A stretch of DNA of 55,550 nucleotides from an uncultured Bacilli bacterium (GCA_934096175.1 CAKOLG010000006.1:1-55550), one strand, 5' to 3'; positions 8,701 to 16,787 are shown, counted from the first letter of the stretch. A program made the numbers and translations. Notes: generated by a model not told the origin, from the sequence alone.

Positions 8701-10435
8701 AAAAGTTGTAGATGATGGTAAAAGTTCGTTTACTGGTGTTTTAAAAGGGGAAGAATTGCCAAATATTATGAAATATTTAGTAGACGTGGCAAAAAAAGAT
8801 GCAATAAAAGTAAAACAATTATGGTTGAATGCTTTACCAGCAATTATTTTTATTGACGGTTTAAAGGAAAAATATGAGTATAAGAAGGTTGATTGTGATA
8901 TTAATCCTGTAATTGGCGAGTATGATGCACCAGATGCACAAATGCAGGGATTACTTACTATGCCGATAACTAGAGGCGGTAATTGGATAATTTATGGTGT
9001 TGCAGATAGTGGTAAGGATGAGGTAGTTAATTCGCTAGTTTATTCTTGTATCACTACATATTCTCCTGTTGAGTTACAAATGTATTTAGTTGATTTTGGA
9101 GCTGAAACATTACGTATGTATCGTAAAGCACCACAAGTTGGTGATGTTGTTTTTCAAGGAGAAAATGATAAGATTATCAATTTAGTTAGAATGATAGCGT
9201 CTATTATGGAAAAAAGGCGTAAAAATTTTGCTGATTTTGGTGGTAATTATATTTCTTATTGTAAGACAAGTGGAAAAATAGTACCTAATATAGTTGTAGT
9301 TATAAATGGCTTTGAATTGTTTAGTGAAAATTATGGCGATGAGCTTATGGATAATTTAGTTACTATTACAAGAGATTGTCAAAAATATGGTATATATTTT
9401 ATTCTCACTTCTTCTAGTGTAAATGGTGTAAGGAGTAAACTTGCTCAGTATTTACCTAATCATTTAGTTTTACAAATGAATGATAAGTATGATTATTCAT
9501 CTTTATTAGCAAGAACTAAGATAGTACCTGCTTCTATTGTAGGACGTGGTTTGGTTAAGTTAGATGATGTTTATGAATTTCAAGCAGCAATTCCGTGTGA
9601 GAAAGAACAATTAAACAGTTTTGTTTTAGAAAAAATTAAAGCATTGTCAACTAAATATAAGATTACTGCACCTAAAATACCAGTATTACCGGATGTAGTT
9701 TCTATATCATATTGTAATGCGGCTAATAATGGATTAAATGCTATAGCAGTTGGTGTGGAAAAAGAATCACTTAGTATAAGAACTTTAGATGTTGCTAAGA
9801 ATTTTGAACATACAATAACTGGTTTAGAATTTAATACAATTAAAACTTTTGGAGAAATGTTTATTAGAGAACTAGCTAGTGTACTTGGAAAAAATGTTTA
9901 TGTATTTGATACAGAAAAAGTGTATGCTGAGTTAAGTTCAATGGTTTCTTATTATGATAATAATTTTTTAAATATTTTTAAACAATTGAGCGATAACTTT
10001 TTAAAAATGTATGATATTTTTGAAAAAGCTGGCTATGATGCACTTAGTTTAAATAATTATTCAGAAACGGTGTGTGTTATCGTTGGTATAGATAAATTTA
10101 AGATGTTACTTGGTAATGATTATGGTACTGTATTTAATGATTTATTTACTAAGATTAAAACTTTACCTAAAGTACATTTAGTTATTATTGATAATGTTGA
10201 TAATATTAAGAAAATGGAATATGAAAGTTGGTATAAGGCGGTTGTTAATCCTTCACATGGTATTTGGATTGGTGAGGGAATTGCTAATCAATTTGTGCTT
10301 AAATCAACACAAAGTTCAAGAGTATTATCGGCAAAAATAGATAATAAGTTTGGTTATTTTATTGATGGAAGTGTAACTGTATTGATTAAGGTTATTACGG
10401 AAATTGGTGAGATAGAAGACTATGAATCTTTATAA
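5786..10435 (+). CDS. essC: Type VII secretion FtsK/SpoIIIE ATPase EssC (YukB)
   Basis: A 1549-residue EssC-type motor. Residues 1-200 form the EssC N-terminal/FHA-like region. Two hydrophobic segments lie near 266-290 and 302-324, followed by a basic coiled stretch. A first FtsK ATPase domain has Walker A GMTGSGKS near 722-729 and Walker B FIISDEFAE near 838-846. A second has a degenerate P-loop, GVADSGKDE near 1070, where Asp replaces the usual Thr/Ser. A third, poorly conserved ATPase-like domain reaches the C-terminus. The family energises export of WXG100/LXG proteins across the membrane in T7SSb. It is a single-gene unit with its own promoter and terminator, directly before an esxA-like gene. 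Confidence 0.93.
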   Translation: MKIMLLDTTKLVNLNLPKEVFGNYWVVDSDKNNLVSVQAVNGSWFLKSNTDVKIINNGTIVDELLLENERFYTLKDVIHNKSYIIYTSPIYDKNAMQLLLNTDNNDGWFIGNNLANDSATDFFNIISYERNGFARNQLKITLNEGIYTIYNLNKKIPMYVNGYMVEAAQLKYGDSIFVLGLKISLIRDIFFVSNPNGLVKYDPKFLVIRSLPEIDYSKISKEADPAIEMYKKEDYFLKPPRFDEKIEEKVLKIDPPPAAQNQEEMPAILTMGSMLMMGMSSIMSGMTTVTNLVSGSTTFVKAIPSMLMTLGMIFTMLIIPALTKKYNQKKKKDYEKKRQETYSRYISKKREEFLIEMKKEQQILIEKYISLKEVADIILYKKRNLWEKNIDDYDFLSLRLGVGSIPPFFKVSYPDEHFSMEEEDNLMGYLRELEKETKYLEKVPVTYSFVQKYITAIIGSLNVTNPFVKGLLLQMFAYHGYDDLKLVVFTSGKNKRFWEEIKDSPYMWDDLRTTRFFGTNSDEIAQISSYLEEMVAQIKEMNLTTKSGTDKKSYKLAKRFVIITDDIDLVRNVSIIRTIIESTEYIGISLIICTERLNSLPNEVEHFISVDERSGGVFEKVLTDSKRINFVPDFMYASLYKYCYILSNIPISINGGKFVMPSTYSFLEMYNVSNVNQLNALGKWKENNPISSLAAPVGINEYGELFKLDLHEKAHGPHGLIAGMTGSGKSEFIITYILSMAVNFHPYEVQFVLIDYKGGGLAGAFENRETGLKLPHLAGTITNLDVNEINRSLASLQSELKRRQAIFNKARDAVGESTIDIYKYQRLYRNGQVKDPVAHLFIISDEFAELKAQQPDFMDELISTARIGRSLGVHLILATQKPSGVVNDQIWSNSKFKVCLKVQDRSDSQEMIKRPDAASLKETGRFYLQVGYDEFFALGQSAWTGAPYYESDVRKKKVDNSISFVDNLGMAIKVVDDGKSSFTGVLKGEELPNIMKYLVDVAKKDAIKVKQLWLNALPAIIFIDGLKEKYEYKKVDCDINPVIGEYDAPDAQMQGLLTMPITRGGNWIIYGVADSGKDEVVNSLVYSCITTYSPVELQMYLVDFGAETLRMYRKAPQVGDVVFQGENDKIINLVRMIASIMEKRRKNFADFGGNYISYCKTSGKIVPNIVVVINGFELFSENYGDELMDNLVTITRDCQKYGIYFILTSSSVNGVRSKLAQYLPNHLVLQMNDKYDYSSLLARTKIVPASIVGRGLVKLDDVYEFQAAIPCEKEQLNSFVLEKIKALSTKYKITAPKIPVLPDVVSISYCNAANNGLNAIAVGVEKESLSIRTLDVAKNFEHTITGLEFNTIKTFGEMFIRELASVLGKNVYVFDTEKVYAELSSMVSYYDNNFLNIFKQLSDNFLKMYDIFEKAGYDALSLNNYSETVCVIVGIDKFKMLLGNDYGTVFNDLFTKIKTLPKVHLVIIDNVDNIKKMEYESWYKAVVNPSHGIWIGEGIANQFVLKSTQSSRVLSAKIDNKFGYFIDGSVTVLIKVITEIGEIEDYESL

Positions 10436-10464
10436 AGACAAATGCTTTATTTGTCTTTTTTTTT
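10434..10464 (+). terminator. Intrinsic terminator after essC
   Basis: AAAGACAAAT (10434-10443) pairs with ATTTGTCTTT (10449-10458), 5-nt loop, long T-tract. Confidence 0.85.
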
Positions 10465-10477
10465 CTTTTATTATTCG

Positions 10478-10506
10478 TTGACTTTAATTTGCCTTTAGTG
10501 TAAAAT
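10478..10506 (+). promoter_or_regulatory. Promoter of the first WXG100 pair
   Basis: TTGACT (10478-10483), 17-bp spacer, TAAAAT (10501-10506). The resulting leader of about 105 nt before the first WXG100 gene is long for this genome. It contains a short hairpin (GTCT/AGAC) and another (ATAAT/ATTAT, 10591-10606) just before the GGAGG site. No known riboswitch was recognised in it. Confidence 0.6.
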
Positions 10507-10618
10507 CTTTAGTATAAGGGTATGATGATAGCAGGGGTATTGGGTCTAATGAGACATTGTATTCTTTAAAGTAACTTGACTTATATTCTTATAATGAAAA
10601 AATTATGGAGGTGTATTT

Positions 10619-10921
10619 ATGGGTGCATTAAAAATGGATAGTGCTAGTTTACGCAGTTTAGGAGAACTTTTATTGAAGAATGCTTCAAGTTTTGAAGGAT
10701 TGATTTCTAATTTTAAAAGTGCTTCTGATTCTATTACAGCTGGTGGTACATGGGATGGAGAAGATTCAGAAAAATTCCATGAAGCTGCAATTAAATTCAA
10801 AACTGATTTAGATCAAGCTTGTGCAATTGTTAATGAAGTTGGAAATGATTTAGTTAGAACTGCTAATGACTATGATGAAACTCAATCAGGTGTTTCTAAT
10901 AGAATTGGTACGATGTTATAA
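10619..10921 (+). CDS. WXG100 family T7SS substrate (EsxA-like)
   Basis: A 100-residue helical-hairpin protein with the WxG turn as TWDGED near residues 44-49, exactly the size and layout of WXG100 proteins. These are secreted as dimers by EssC systems and are needed for secretion itself. ATG 10619 has a good GGAGG site at 8 nt. Position directly after essC and upstream of a same-sized partner supports it being the core EsxA-type subunit. Confidence 0.9.
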   Translation: MGALKMDSASLRSLGELLLKNASSFEGLISNFKSASDSITAGGTWDGEDSEKFHEAAIKFKTDLDQACAIVNEVGNDLVRTANDYDETQSGVSNRIGTML

Positions 10922-10948
10922 GAATAGTTAATAAGAGAGGTGAAAATA

Positions 10949-11260
10949 ATGAACACATTTAATTATGAAGAATTTAATAGACAATATGAAACTTTAATTA
11001 AAATAATTGGTGGAGCTGAGAGTGATCCATCTACAATAAGTGGTGTTATTGCTAATAGTAATCGTTCTATAAGTGAAGGATTAGAATATGCATCAAATAG
11101 TGCTTGGGCTAGTTCAAAGTTACAAGAATGGAATAATTTGATGCCAAATTTGAAAATGCAATTAGCAAATTTAGCAACACTTTTACAAAATGCTAAGGCT
11201 GCTGCAGATGCTTATTATGCATTTGAACAAAGTCATCAAGGCATAAGCTCACAAAATTAA
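10949..11260 (+). CDS. WXG-partner helical protein, pair 1
   Basis: A 103-residue all-helical protein starting MNTFNYEEF. The frame opens at GTG 10940, but ATG 10949 sits 8 nt from AGAGG and is preferred. It shares a pattern with the N-termini of the proteins at 11915 and 17963: an aromatic-Tyr start, then GV/AN and an Asn/Ser-Glu stretch, a central Trp near residue 65, and a late Tyr-x-x-Phe-Glu. It lacks a clear WxG motif. Its size and place after a WXG100 gene suggest a heterodimer partner of that protein (inference). Confidence 0.75.
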   Translation: MNTFNYEEFNRQYETLIKIIGGAESDPSTISGVIANSNRSISEGLEYASNSAWASSKLQEWNNLMPNLKMQLANLATLLQNAKAAADAYYAFEQSHQGISSQN

Positions 11261-11265
11261 AAAAT

Positions 11266-11330
11266 AGTACTACTTTTAAGTAGTACTTTGTAGGTTGCTA
11301 AATAATTTTGGCAATTTACAAAGTATTATT
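11266..11330 (+). other. Two overlapping, mutually exclusive RNA hairpins
   Basis: Hairpin 1 pairs AGTACTACT (11266-11274) with AGTAGTACT (11279-11287) but has only a short T-tract. Hairpin 2 uses the 3' arm of hairpin 1. TACTTTGTA (11284-11292) pairs with TACAAAGTA (11317-11325), then GG•TT wobbles, then TTGCTAAA (11295-11302) pairs with TTTGGCAA (11307-11314) around a TAAT loop. Wobble and A-T pairs extend it to 11279-11330. It could be an attenuator, a weak terminator or an RNA-processing element separating WXG pair 1 from the rest of the operon. Confidence 0.7.
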
Positions 11331-11350
11331 TATGAAATCAGGTGTGAAAT

Positions 11351-11899
11351 ATGGCAGGAAATTGGAACTTTACGGCAGACAGTGAAATTCAAAAGGAGTT
11401 AGCAAACAATTTAAATGTTGATGCAAATAATTTTGATGCGAAAGTTACTGATATGTATACGCAGATAGATACTATGGGCTCTGAACAAGCGTGGGTTGGT
11501 GAAGATTACGATTTGTTTAAAACAGGTTGTGATGGTTATAAGGGCGCTATGAAAGATTTATCAGACTCTTTTCGTATGTATGCGAAACATTTGGAGAAAA
11601 TAAGCACAGGAACTGAGGAATTAGCAACAACTTTAATTGGTATGGTACAAAATATTACAGCAATTGATACAGTGGTTGATTTAGCTGATATTGAAACATT
11701 TAGTGATAGTGCAAATTTGATGACAGAAGAGCAAACATCAACTAATAATGTTTGGACAACTTATGAAGAAGCTTCGGCTGCTGGTTTTTCAAATATTAGA
11801 ACTGAGAGTGAATTTTTACGTGGCGATAATGAGGATAAGCGTTTGTATGGAACGTATGAAAATTATCTTTTAGCTATGTATGGAAAGTATGTTGCTTAA
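11351..11899 (+). CDS. WXG100-like protein with C-terminal extension, pair 2
   Basis: 182 residues. The first 100 or so form a WXG100-like helical hairpin with AWVGED near residues 47-52. A further 80 residues are acidic and then Tyr-rich, ending in GKYVA. It is longer than classical WXG100 proteins (about 100). Start ATG 11351 follows CAGGTGTG. The partner gene at 11915 begins 16 bp after the stop with a strong GGGAGGAG site. This makes the second WXG100/partner pair of the locus. Confidence 0.8.
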   Translation: MAGNWNFTADSEIQKELANNLNVDANNFDAKVTDMYTQIDTMGSEQAWVGEDYDLFKTGCDGYKGAMKDLSDSFRMYAKHLEKISTGTEELATTLIGMVQNITAIDTVVDLADIETFSDSANLMTEEQTSTNNVWTTYEEASAAGFSNIRTESEFLRGDNEDKRLYGTYENYLLAMYGKYVA

Positions 11900-11914
11900 G
11901 AGGGAGGAGTTTAT

Positions 11915-13459
11915 ATGGCTGAAAGAAAATTTGATTATCAACGTATTTCTGAAATATATAAAAATATGCAGCAAATAGTTGGCAATTCTACAGATGCTGA
12001 TTCTATTGCAGGTGTTTTAAATACCGCTAATAAACATGTTAATGAAAATATAGATGTAAGAGATATGGCTTTGTATGGTGACTTAGGCAAACAATTATTG
12101 TTAGATTGGGAAAATACTTCAGCAAATTTTAATAATTATATTGATAAATTTTATGAATGGTGTGAACTTATTGCGGCAGCTGGTGGTCAATATAATGAAT
12201 TTGAACAAAAGGTGGCAGGTTTTAAAGAGGTTAATCCTTTTGGTGTAGCAGGTGTTGGATTAAATGCAAACTATATTGACTCTTCTGATTATGCAGATAT
12301 GGATGGAAAATATTTTGATGAATTAAAAAATTCTTTAATGCCTTTATTTGCTGAAACGGGTGCTACTTATATTGATACAGGAGCCGTTGAAAACGAAAAA
12401 AATAGAAAAATTTGGGCTTGGGTAGACTGGGGTGTTAGTGCAGCTGGAGTTGTTTTAGATGCTGTTGGTATTGGACTAGCAGCTAAAGCCGCTGCAACTG
12501 GTGCAAAGGCAGCAACAACGGCTATATCGACAGTTGTTAGAGACAGCGCTGATGATGTGATAGTTAATAGTGCTGATGATGTTTTACGTTTGGCAACAAA
12601 AGAAGTTGCTGAAAATTCGGTTGACGATGTCTTACGTTTAACTTCAAAAGAAGTTGCTGAAAATTCGGTTGATGATGTTTTACGTTTGGCGACAAAAGAT
12701 ACTGCAAAAGAGGTTGCTGAAAATTCTGTTGATGATACGATACGTGCCTTTGTGACAACTGATCCTAAAACAGGAAAAATTATTACTTCTTATAATCCAC
12801 CACCAACTCAGGTTGATATTTTAGATGACGCTGGACGTGTGATAGCTTCTTATACAGATGACATTGTTGAAACTGCAGCGACTACTTCAGCTAGAACAGC
12901 TAGTAATGCAGCTGCACAAACTTCTAAATTTGGTAGTAAGGTAAAAGATTTCTTTAGTAATTTTGGATCTAAAATGAAAAGTGGTGTTACAACTTCAGGA
13001 CTTGCCGATGATGTGGCTTCACAAACAGCTAAAGAAGTAACTGAAGATGCTGTTGCAAATGCTACAAGAGGAACTGCTGAAAGTTTTACAGATAAGTTAG
13101 CAAGTAATGTAACAACGGCTGGATTAAAAGAAACGACAGAACAAGCAGTTAAAGAAACAACAGAAGAAGTTGTTAAAGATACAGCAGCTAAAGCAGTTAG
13201 AACAAGAACTGATGTAATAAGCGAAGCTTTGGCACAAAATGGTAGTGGACCATTTTCAAGGTTTGCGACGAAAATAAAAAATTTCCCTAAAGATGTTAAA
13301 AGTGGTATAGCTGCGATAGATAAAGCTTTTTCATCAGGTTTATCACCTGCTGAGTTTAATAAAGCAATGAAAGAAGCTGGTTTTAAAGCTTATACTGAAA
13401 TGAGACCTTCTGATATAGAAAAGGTTTTGGAAATAGCTCGTGCAGCTACAGGTAAATAG
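11915..13459 (+). CDS. Large WXG-partner protein with hydrophobic segment and 14-residue repeats
   Basis: 514 residues. Residues 1-105 resemble the pair-1 partner (FDYQ start, central W, YNEFEQ). Residues about 168-205 are Ala/Gly-rich and hydrophobic (VDWGVSAAGVVLDAVGIG), possibly membrane-inserting. Residues about 209-277 hold several near-copies of a DDVLRL-ATKEVAENSV repeat. The rest is Ala/Thr/Lys-rich, with a compact last 60 residues (PFSRFATKIKNF onward). No enzymatic motif was recognised. Architecture (secretion-type N-domain plus long variable tail) suggests a T7SS-exported polymorphic effector or surface protein. Function unknown. Confidence 0.7.
   Translation: MAERKFDYQRISEIYKNMQQIVGNSTDADSIAGVLNTANKHVNENIDVRDMALYGDLGKQLLLDWENTSANFNNYIDKFYEWCELIAAAGGQYNEFEQKVAGFKEVNPFGVAGVGLNANYIDSSDYADMDGKYFDELKNSLMPLFAETGATYIDTGAVENEKNRKIWAWVDWGVSAAGVVLDAVGIGLAAKAAATGAKAATTAISTVVRDSADDVIVNSADDVLRLATKEVAENSVDDVLRLTSKEVAENSVDDVLRLATKDTAKEVAENSVDDTIRAFVTTDPKTGKIITSYNPPPTQVDILDDAGRVIASYTDDIVETAATTSARTASNAAAQTSKFGSKVKDFFSNFGSKMKSGVTTSGLADDVASQTAKEVTEDAVANATRGTAESFTDKLASNVTTAGLKETTEQAVKETTEEVVKDTAAKAVRTRTDVISEALAQNGSGPFSRFATKIKNFPKDVKSGIAAIDKAFSSGLSPAEFNKAMKEAGFKAYTEMRPSDIEKVLEIARAATGK
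12571..12740 (+). repeat. Tandem in-frame repeats coding for a DDVLRL-ATKEVAENSV unit
   Basis: Imperfect tandem units of about 45-60 bp with near-identical stretches such as GAAGTTGCTGAAAATTCGGT and GATGATGTTTTACGTTTGGC. They code for amphipathic acidic repeats inside the 514-residue protein. Low divergence suggests recent expansion. Confidence 0.85.
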
Positions 13460-13470
13460 GAGGTATTTAA

Positions 13471-13896
13471 GTGATAGATACAATTCAACAAGTTGAAGAA
13501 GATGATTTAACTAAGACAACTGTTACTTATACATGTGAAGTTAAAGATATGCAGTATACAGTTATTGGTGATAATATAAAAAACGATTTTAAGTTTTTGA
13601 TTGATGAGATTCCTTCTTTGTTAGAAAATTCTTTAACTTATTTAAATCAAGCGACTGAAATAAAAGATGCCTTTTATTTTGAAAATAATGCTAAAGTACA
13701 AGATTTAACTCATGTTTATGAAGAAATAAATCAGGATATAAAACAATTAAATCAAGAGTTAGCTGATTTACATGCGGCTTTGATTACTGATATTGATAAT
13801 GTAAATGCAGAGTTGGCTAGTAATTTTGGACATATTGCCTTTTATAGTACAGCTGAGGCAGGTCGCGTTGTTGAAGAAAAAGCTGTTAGTGAATAA
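13471..13896 (+). CDS. Helical T7SS-locus protein of unknown function
   Basis: 141 residues starting at GTG 13471, which is well placed after AGGAGG. A short beta-like N-terminus (VTYTCEVKDMQYTV) is followed by long amphipathic helices with heptad-like spacing near residues 45-125. No signal peptide, membrane segment or WxG motif was seen. It lies between the 514- and 721-residue proteins with 11-14 bp gaps, so it is probably cotranslated with them. It could be a chaperone or a partner for one of the large proteins (inference). Confidence 0.65.
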   Translation: MIDTIQQVEEDDLTKTTVTYTCEVKDMQYTVIGDNIKNDFKFLIDEIPSLLENSLTYLNQATEIKDAFYFENNAKVQDLTHVYEEINQDIKQLNQELADLHAALITDIDNVNAELASNFGHIAFYSTAEAGRVVEEKAVSE

Positions 13897-13910
13897 ATAG
13901 GAGGTAAGTT

Positions 13911-16076
13911 ATGGCAAAAGTAAAAATAAATAATGAAGAATATCTTCAAATAATTACTAATGTTGAAAAAACGCAAGAGTATGTGCTTAAAGCTATAGAA
14001 GCATGGGAAACAAATTTTGATAACTTATATAATAATTTTATTACTAATGGTTTTTTGGAAAGTCTTTATAAAGATGCAGAAAGTCAGTATTATACATCTG
14101 TTCAAACAGGAAAAAATGTTGTTTGTTGGGGTGCTGGTGGAGCAGCTCTTGGTGCAACTATAGGTTCAGTAGTCCCAGGAATTGGTACGGCGATAGGAGC
14201 GATTATAGGAGGATTAGTTGGACTTGCGGGTAGTGCAATTTATGAAGTTGCTAATCCTCGTGAGCCACAATGGTCATATACTTCAAAAATTGTATTAGAA
14301 AATTTATTAACAGAGTGTGTTTATGGAAATAATGATGCATATTTAAAACTTATAAATACTAATACGAAAATGGAGCATGTTTATGTCACTTTATATCAAA
14401 TTTTAAGTAAAATAAATGAGTTTAATAAACTTTATGCTCAAATAACTGAAACAGCTAAGGAAATGAATTTAAAAACTAATGTTGCTGACGATGGAGTTAC
14501 TTTACTTGATATTAATACAGATGTAGTAATTGATGGTGAGATGGTAGAACTTTCTATTAGTGATGCAATGAATGCTTTTTATACATATTCTGGAACGGTT
14601 ATTTCAACAGCAGTACAAGCAACTTATATGGAAGAAACTTATGGTGCAGATATTAATTATAGAGATTTAGTAAAAAATGCCAACTCATTTATGAGTGAAA
14701 CTATTCAAAGTGGTTTATATTCTCAAGAGTTTGTTGATCATATATTACCAGAGTATAGTCCTTCAAAACAGGCTGCTTTACAAACAACTAGTGAACTTGT
14801 AGGAGCAACTACAGCACAAGTTGAGTCTGTTTTAGATAAAAGTGGTACAGTTCTTGGAACAGTTGGTTTGTTTAGTGGCTTGATTGGGGCAACGTATATT
14901 GGACCAGTAGTTTTAAATGACAAAGTTGCTGCCGAAACACCAATTGGTACTGGAGATTCTGCAATTAAAAATCCTGGTGATGATAGTTCATCTAATGTTA
15001 AAACAGAGGTTACGAAGCCAGTTAAGGATGATACTGTAGTTAAAGATCCATCTGGTAATGATAAGAATAAGGATAAAGATAAAGTAAAAGATAATGCTAA
15101 AGACAATGATAAGACTAAAGATAAAGACAAAACTAAAGATAAAAATAAAGAAGAAAAGAAAGTTGAAATTGTTAAAGTTACTGATACTGAGTTGAAACCA
15201 ATAGAAAATATTAAAAAAATTGAAAAAGATTATGATTTTTTAGCAAGAATTGAGTATGAGGCACAAGGTGAAAGTGCTATTACACAAAAAAGATTAGAAT
15301 TAATTGAGGAAGCTAATACGTTATTTGAAAATAAAGATGCTTTACAACAAAAGTTACAGCAATTTGGTTATTCTGAAAGTGATATAAGTAGAATATCTGA
15401 AGATCGTAGTGCAACAATTCAAGCAATTGTTGAAGGTGGAACTAAGCAGGAATTAGCAGAAATCGCTAATCGCTTAGCTGGTGCTGATAACGTGGCAGAT
15501 TTTAATACTGTATATAATGAAAAAGCTAATATTGATGATCTTTATAATGGTAAAACTGATGAATTTTTATTGATTACTAGTTCTGATCCAAAAGTTAAGA
15601 GTAGTTATGAATTTGTTTTAGATATTAAGGATTCATATGATAATGCTGTTAAAGCAGCAAATGAAGCTGTCGAGGCTCAAGCAAAGGCCAAAGCTGATTT
15701 AGATTCTTTGAAAGCTACATTTGTTAAAAATTCTGGTGATGATATGAGTAAATGGGCTAATGAACAGATTAAAGCTTATAATGAGAAAGTTACAGAATAT
15801 AATAAATTAGTTGAAGAAGCTAATGTTAAGATAGATAAGGTTGATGAAGCTTATTCGAGTTATGAAACATCAATGAAGATTTATGGACAAAATAAAACGA
15901 ACTTTTATAATGAAGTAAAAATTGAAAATCAAAATATAGCAGATATGAATAATAGTAATGTTACTGTTGAAGATGGAACTGTTTTACCAGATGTTAGTGA
16001 ACCGGTTGATTCAAATGAAGTTGTTTTTGATGATTTTAGAAGTACTTCAGATGAAGATTTATTGAATCTTATTTAA
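13911..16076 (+). CDS. Large glycine-zipper protein of the T7SS locus
   Basis: 721 residues; no known family recognised. Residues 1-70 are helical. Residues about 75-113 form a strong glycine zipper (GGAALGATIGS, GIGTAIGAIIGGLVGLAG), typical of membrane-inserting segments. A second hydrophobic segment lies near 311-336. Residues about 365-415 are a Lys/Asp/Asn low-complexity linker. The C-terminal 300 residues are acidic and largely coiled coil. The N-terminal helical module resembles T7-exported LXG-type proteins in plan but no LxG motif was identified. Plausible roles: pore-forming effector, or a locus-specific substitute for a T7SS membrane component. Both are inference. Confidence 0.65.
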   Translation: MAKVKINNEEYLQIITNVEKTQEYVLKAIEAWETNFDNLYNNFITNGFLESLYKDAESQYYTSVQTGKNVVCWGAGGAALGATIGSVVPGIGTAIGAIIGGLVGLAGSAIYEVANPREPQWSYTSKIVLENLLTECVYGNNDAYLKLINTNTKMEHVYVTLYQILSKINEFNKLYAQITETAKEMNLKTNVADDGVTLLDINTDVVIDGEMVELSISDAMNAFYTYSGTVISTAVQATYMEETYGADINYRDLVKNANSFMSETIQSGLYSQEFVDHILPEYSPSKQAALQTTSELVGATTAQVESVLDKSGTVLGTVGLFSGLIGATYIGPVVLNDKVAAETPIGTGDSAIKNPGDDSSSNVKTEVTKPVKDDTVVKDPSGNDKNKDKDKVKDNAKDNDKTKDKDKTKDKNKEEKKVEIVKVTDTELKPIENIKKIEKDYDFLARIEYEAQGESAITQKRLELIEEANTLFENKDALQQKLQQFGYSESDISRISEDRSATIQAIVEGGTKQELAEIANRLAGADNVADFNTVYNEKANIDDLYNGKTDEFLLITSSDPKVKSSYEFVLDIKDSYDNAVKAANEAVEAQAKAKADLDSLKATFVKNSGDDMSKWANEQIKAYNEKVTEYNKLVEEANVKIDKVDEAYSSYETSMKIYGQNKTNFYNEVKIENQNIADMNNSNVTVEDGTVLPDVSEPVDSNEVVFDDFRSTSDEDLLNLI
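15046..15160 (+). repeat. Low-complexity Lys-Asp/Asn codon repeat
   Basis: Runs of AAAGAT/AAAGAC/AATAAG codons produce a KDK-type linker inside the 721-residue protein. It is a simple-sequence region prone to length change. Confidence 0.8.
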
Positions 16077-16094
16077 TAAAATGGAGGAGTTTTA

Positions 16095-16508
16095 ATGAAA
16101 AAATTATTACCTATAGGTAGTGTTGTACAACTTAGTGGTGGTACTAAAAAAATTATGGTTACAGGTTATTCTTCTAAAGCTCAAGAAGACGGTAAAGTTT
16201 TTGATTATAATGGTTGTATTTTTCCTGAAGGAATAATGGAAGAAATTTATTGTTTATTTGATGAAGATCAAATTGAAGATATATATTTTAGAGGCTTGGA
16301 AACTAATGAGTCAGATAAATATTTAAATAAAATTAATTCAATGGTGGGAAGTACTATTTCAACACCTAAAGAAGAAAAGAAAAGTAATAATCAAACAGAT
16401 CAAACTGGTCGCAGAAGAACACCTAAAGCTCCTACAAAACCTATGTCTAGTTCAGAAATGAAAAGCAGATATGGTATTATTAAGAGTTCTAAGGATACAG
16501 TTAAATAA
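16095..16508 (+). CDS. DUF4176-like T7SS-associated protein (copy 1)
   Basis: 137 residues. The N-terminal 75 residues carry the pattern LPIGSVVxLxGGxKxxMVTGY, then a Tyr-x-Gly-Cys, PEG and FDEDQIEDIYFRG. This pattern is shared with the proteins at 16520 and 20112, and it matches my recollection of DUF4176 proteins found in Firmicute T7SS loci. A basic, Thr/Pro-rich tail follows (RRRTPKAPTKP). ATG 16095 follows GGAGGAG. Function unknown; strongly linked to T7SS by context. Confidence 0.75.
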   Translation: MKKLLPIGSVVQLSGGTKKIMVTGYSSKAQEDGKVFDYNGCIFPEGIMEEIYCLFDEDQIEDIYFRGLETNESDKYLNKINSMVGSTISTPKEEKKSNNQTDQTGRRRTPKAPTKPMSSSEMKSRYGIIKSSKDTVK

Positions 16509-16519
16509 TGGAGGTAATT

Positions 16520-16783
16520 ATGGAAGAAAAGTATTTACCAATAGGAAGTGTAGTTTTGTTAAAGAATGCAAGTAAAATGATTATGATAAATGGTTATTGT
16601 GCAGTTGCAAAAGCTAATAATAAAAGTTTTGATTATCGTGGATGTCCTTATCCGGAAGGCATTATTTCTTCAAATGGTGTAGCTTTATTTAATCATGATG
16701 ACATTAAAGAAGTTGTTTATCGTGGATATTTAAACGATGAATCGCAAAAATTTATTAATACTTTGAAGAATATAACAAATTAA
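16520..16783 (+). CDS. DUF4176-like T7SS-associated protein (copy 2)
   Basis: 87 residues, consisting of the DUF4176-like domain alone (YLPIGSVVLLKNA, MIMINGYC, YRGCPYPEGI, NHDDIKEVVYRGY). The frame opens at ATG 16508, which overlaps the previous stop, but that ATG lies at the ribosome site GGAGG (16510-16514), so ATG 16520 is taken. It is last in this transcript; a terminator follows directly. Confidence 0.75.
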   Translation: MEEKYLPIGSVVLLKNASKMIMINGYCAVAKANNKSFDYRGCPYPEGIISSNGVALFNHDDIKEVVYRGYLNDESQKFINTLKNITN

Positions 16784-16787
16784 TTAG

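Noticed and set aside
10576..10595. Second promoter (TTGACT ... TATAAT) closer to the first WXG100 gene
   Set aside because: Only 8 bp separate the two hexamers, so they cannot form one promoter.
10507..10618. Possible riboswitch in the long leader before the first WXG100 gene
   Set aside because: Only short hairpins (GTCT/AGAC; ATAAT/ATTAT) are visible, and no known aptamer core or terminator could be found.
14738..15130. Minus-strand frame of 130 residues rich in Leu/Ser
   Set aside because: It is the antisense of the Lys/Asp repeat and hydrophobic part of the 721-residue protein; no ribosome site and no plausible domain.
15046..15160. Possible CRISPR or tandem-repeat array
   Set aside because: It is an in-frame low-complexity KD/KN linker without spacers of constant length.
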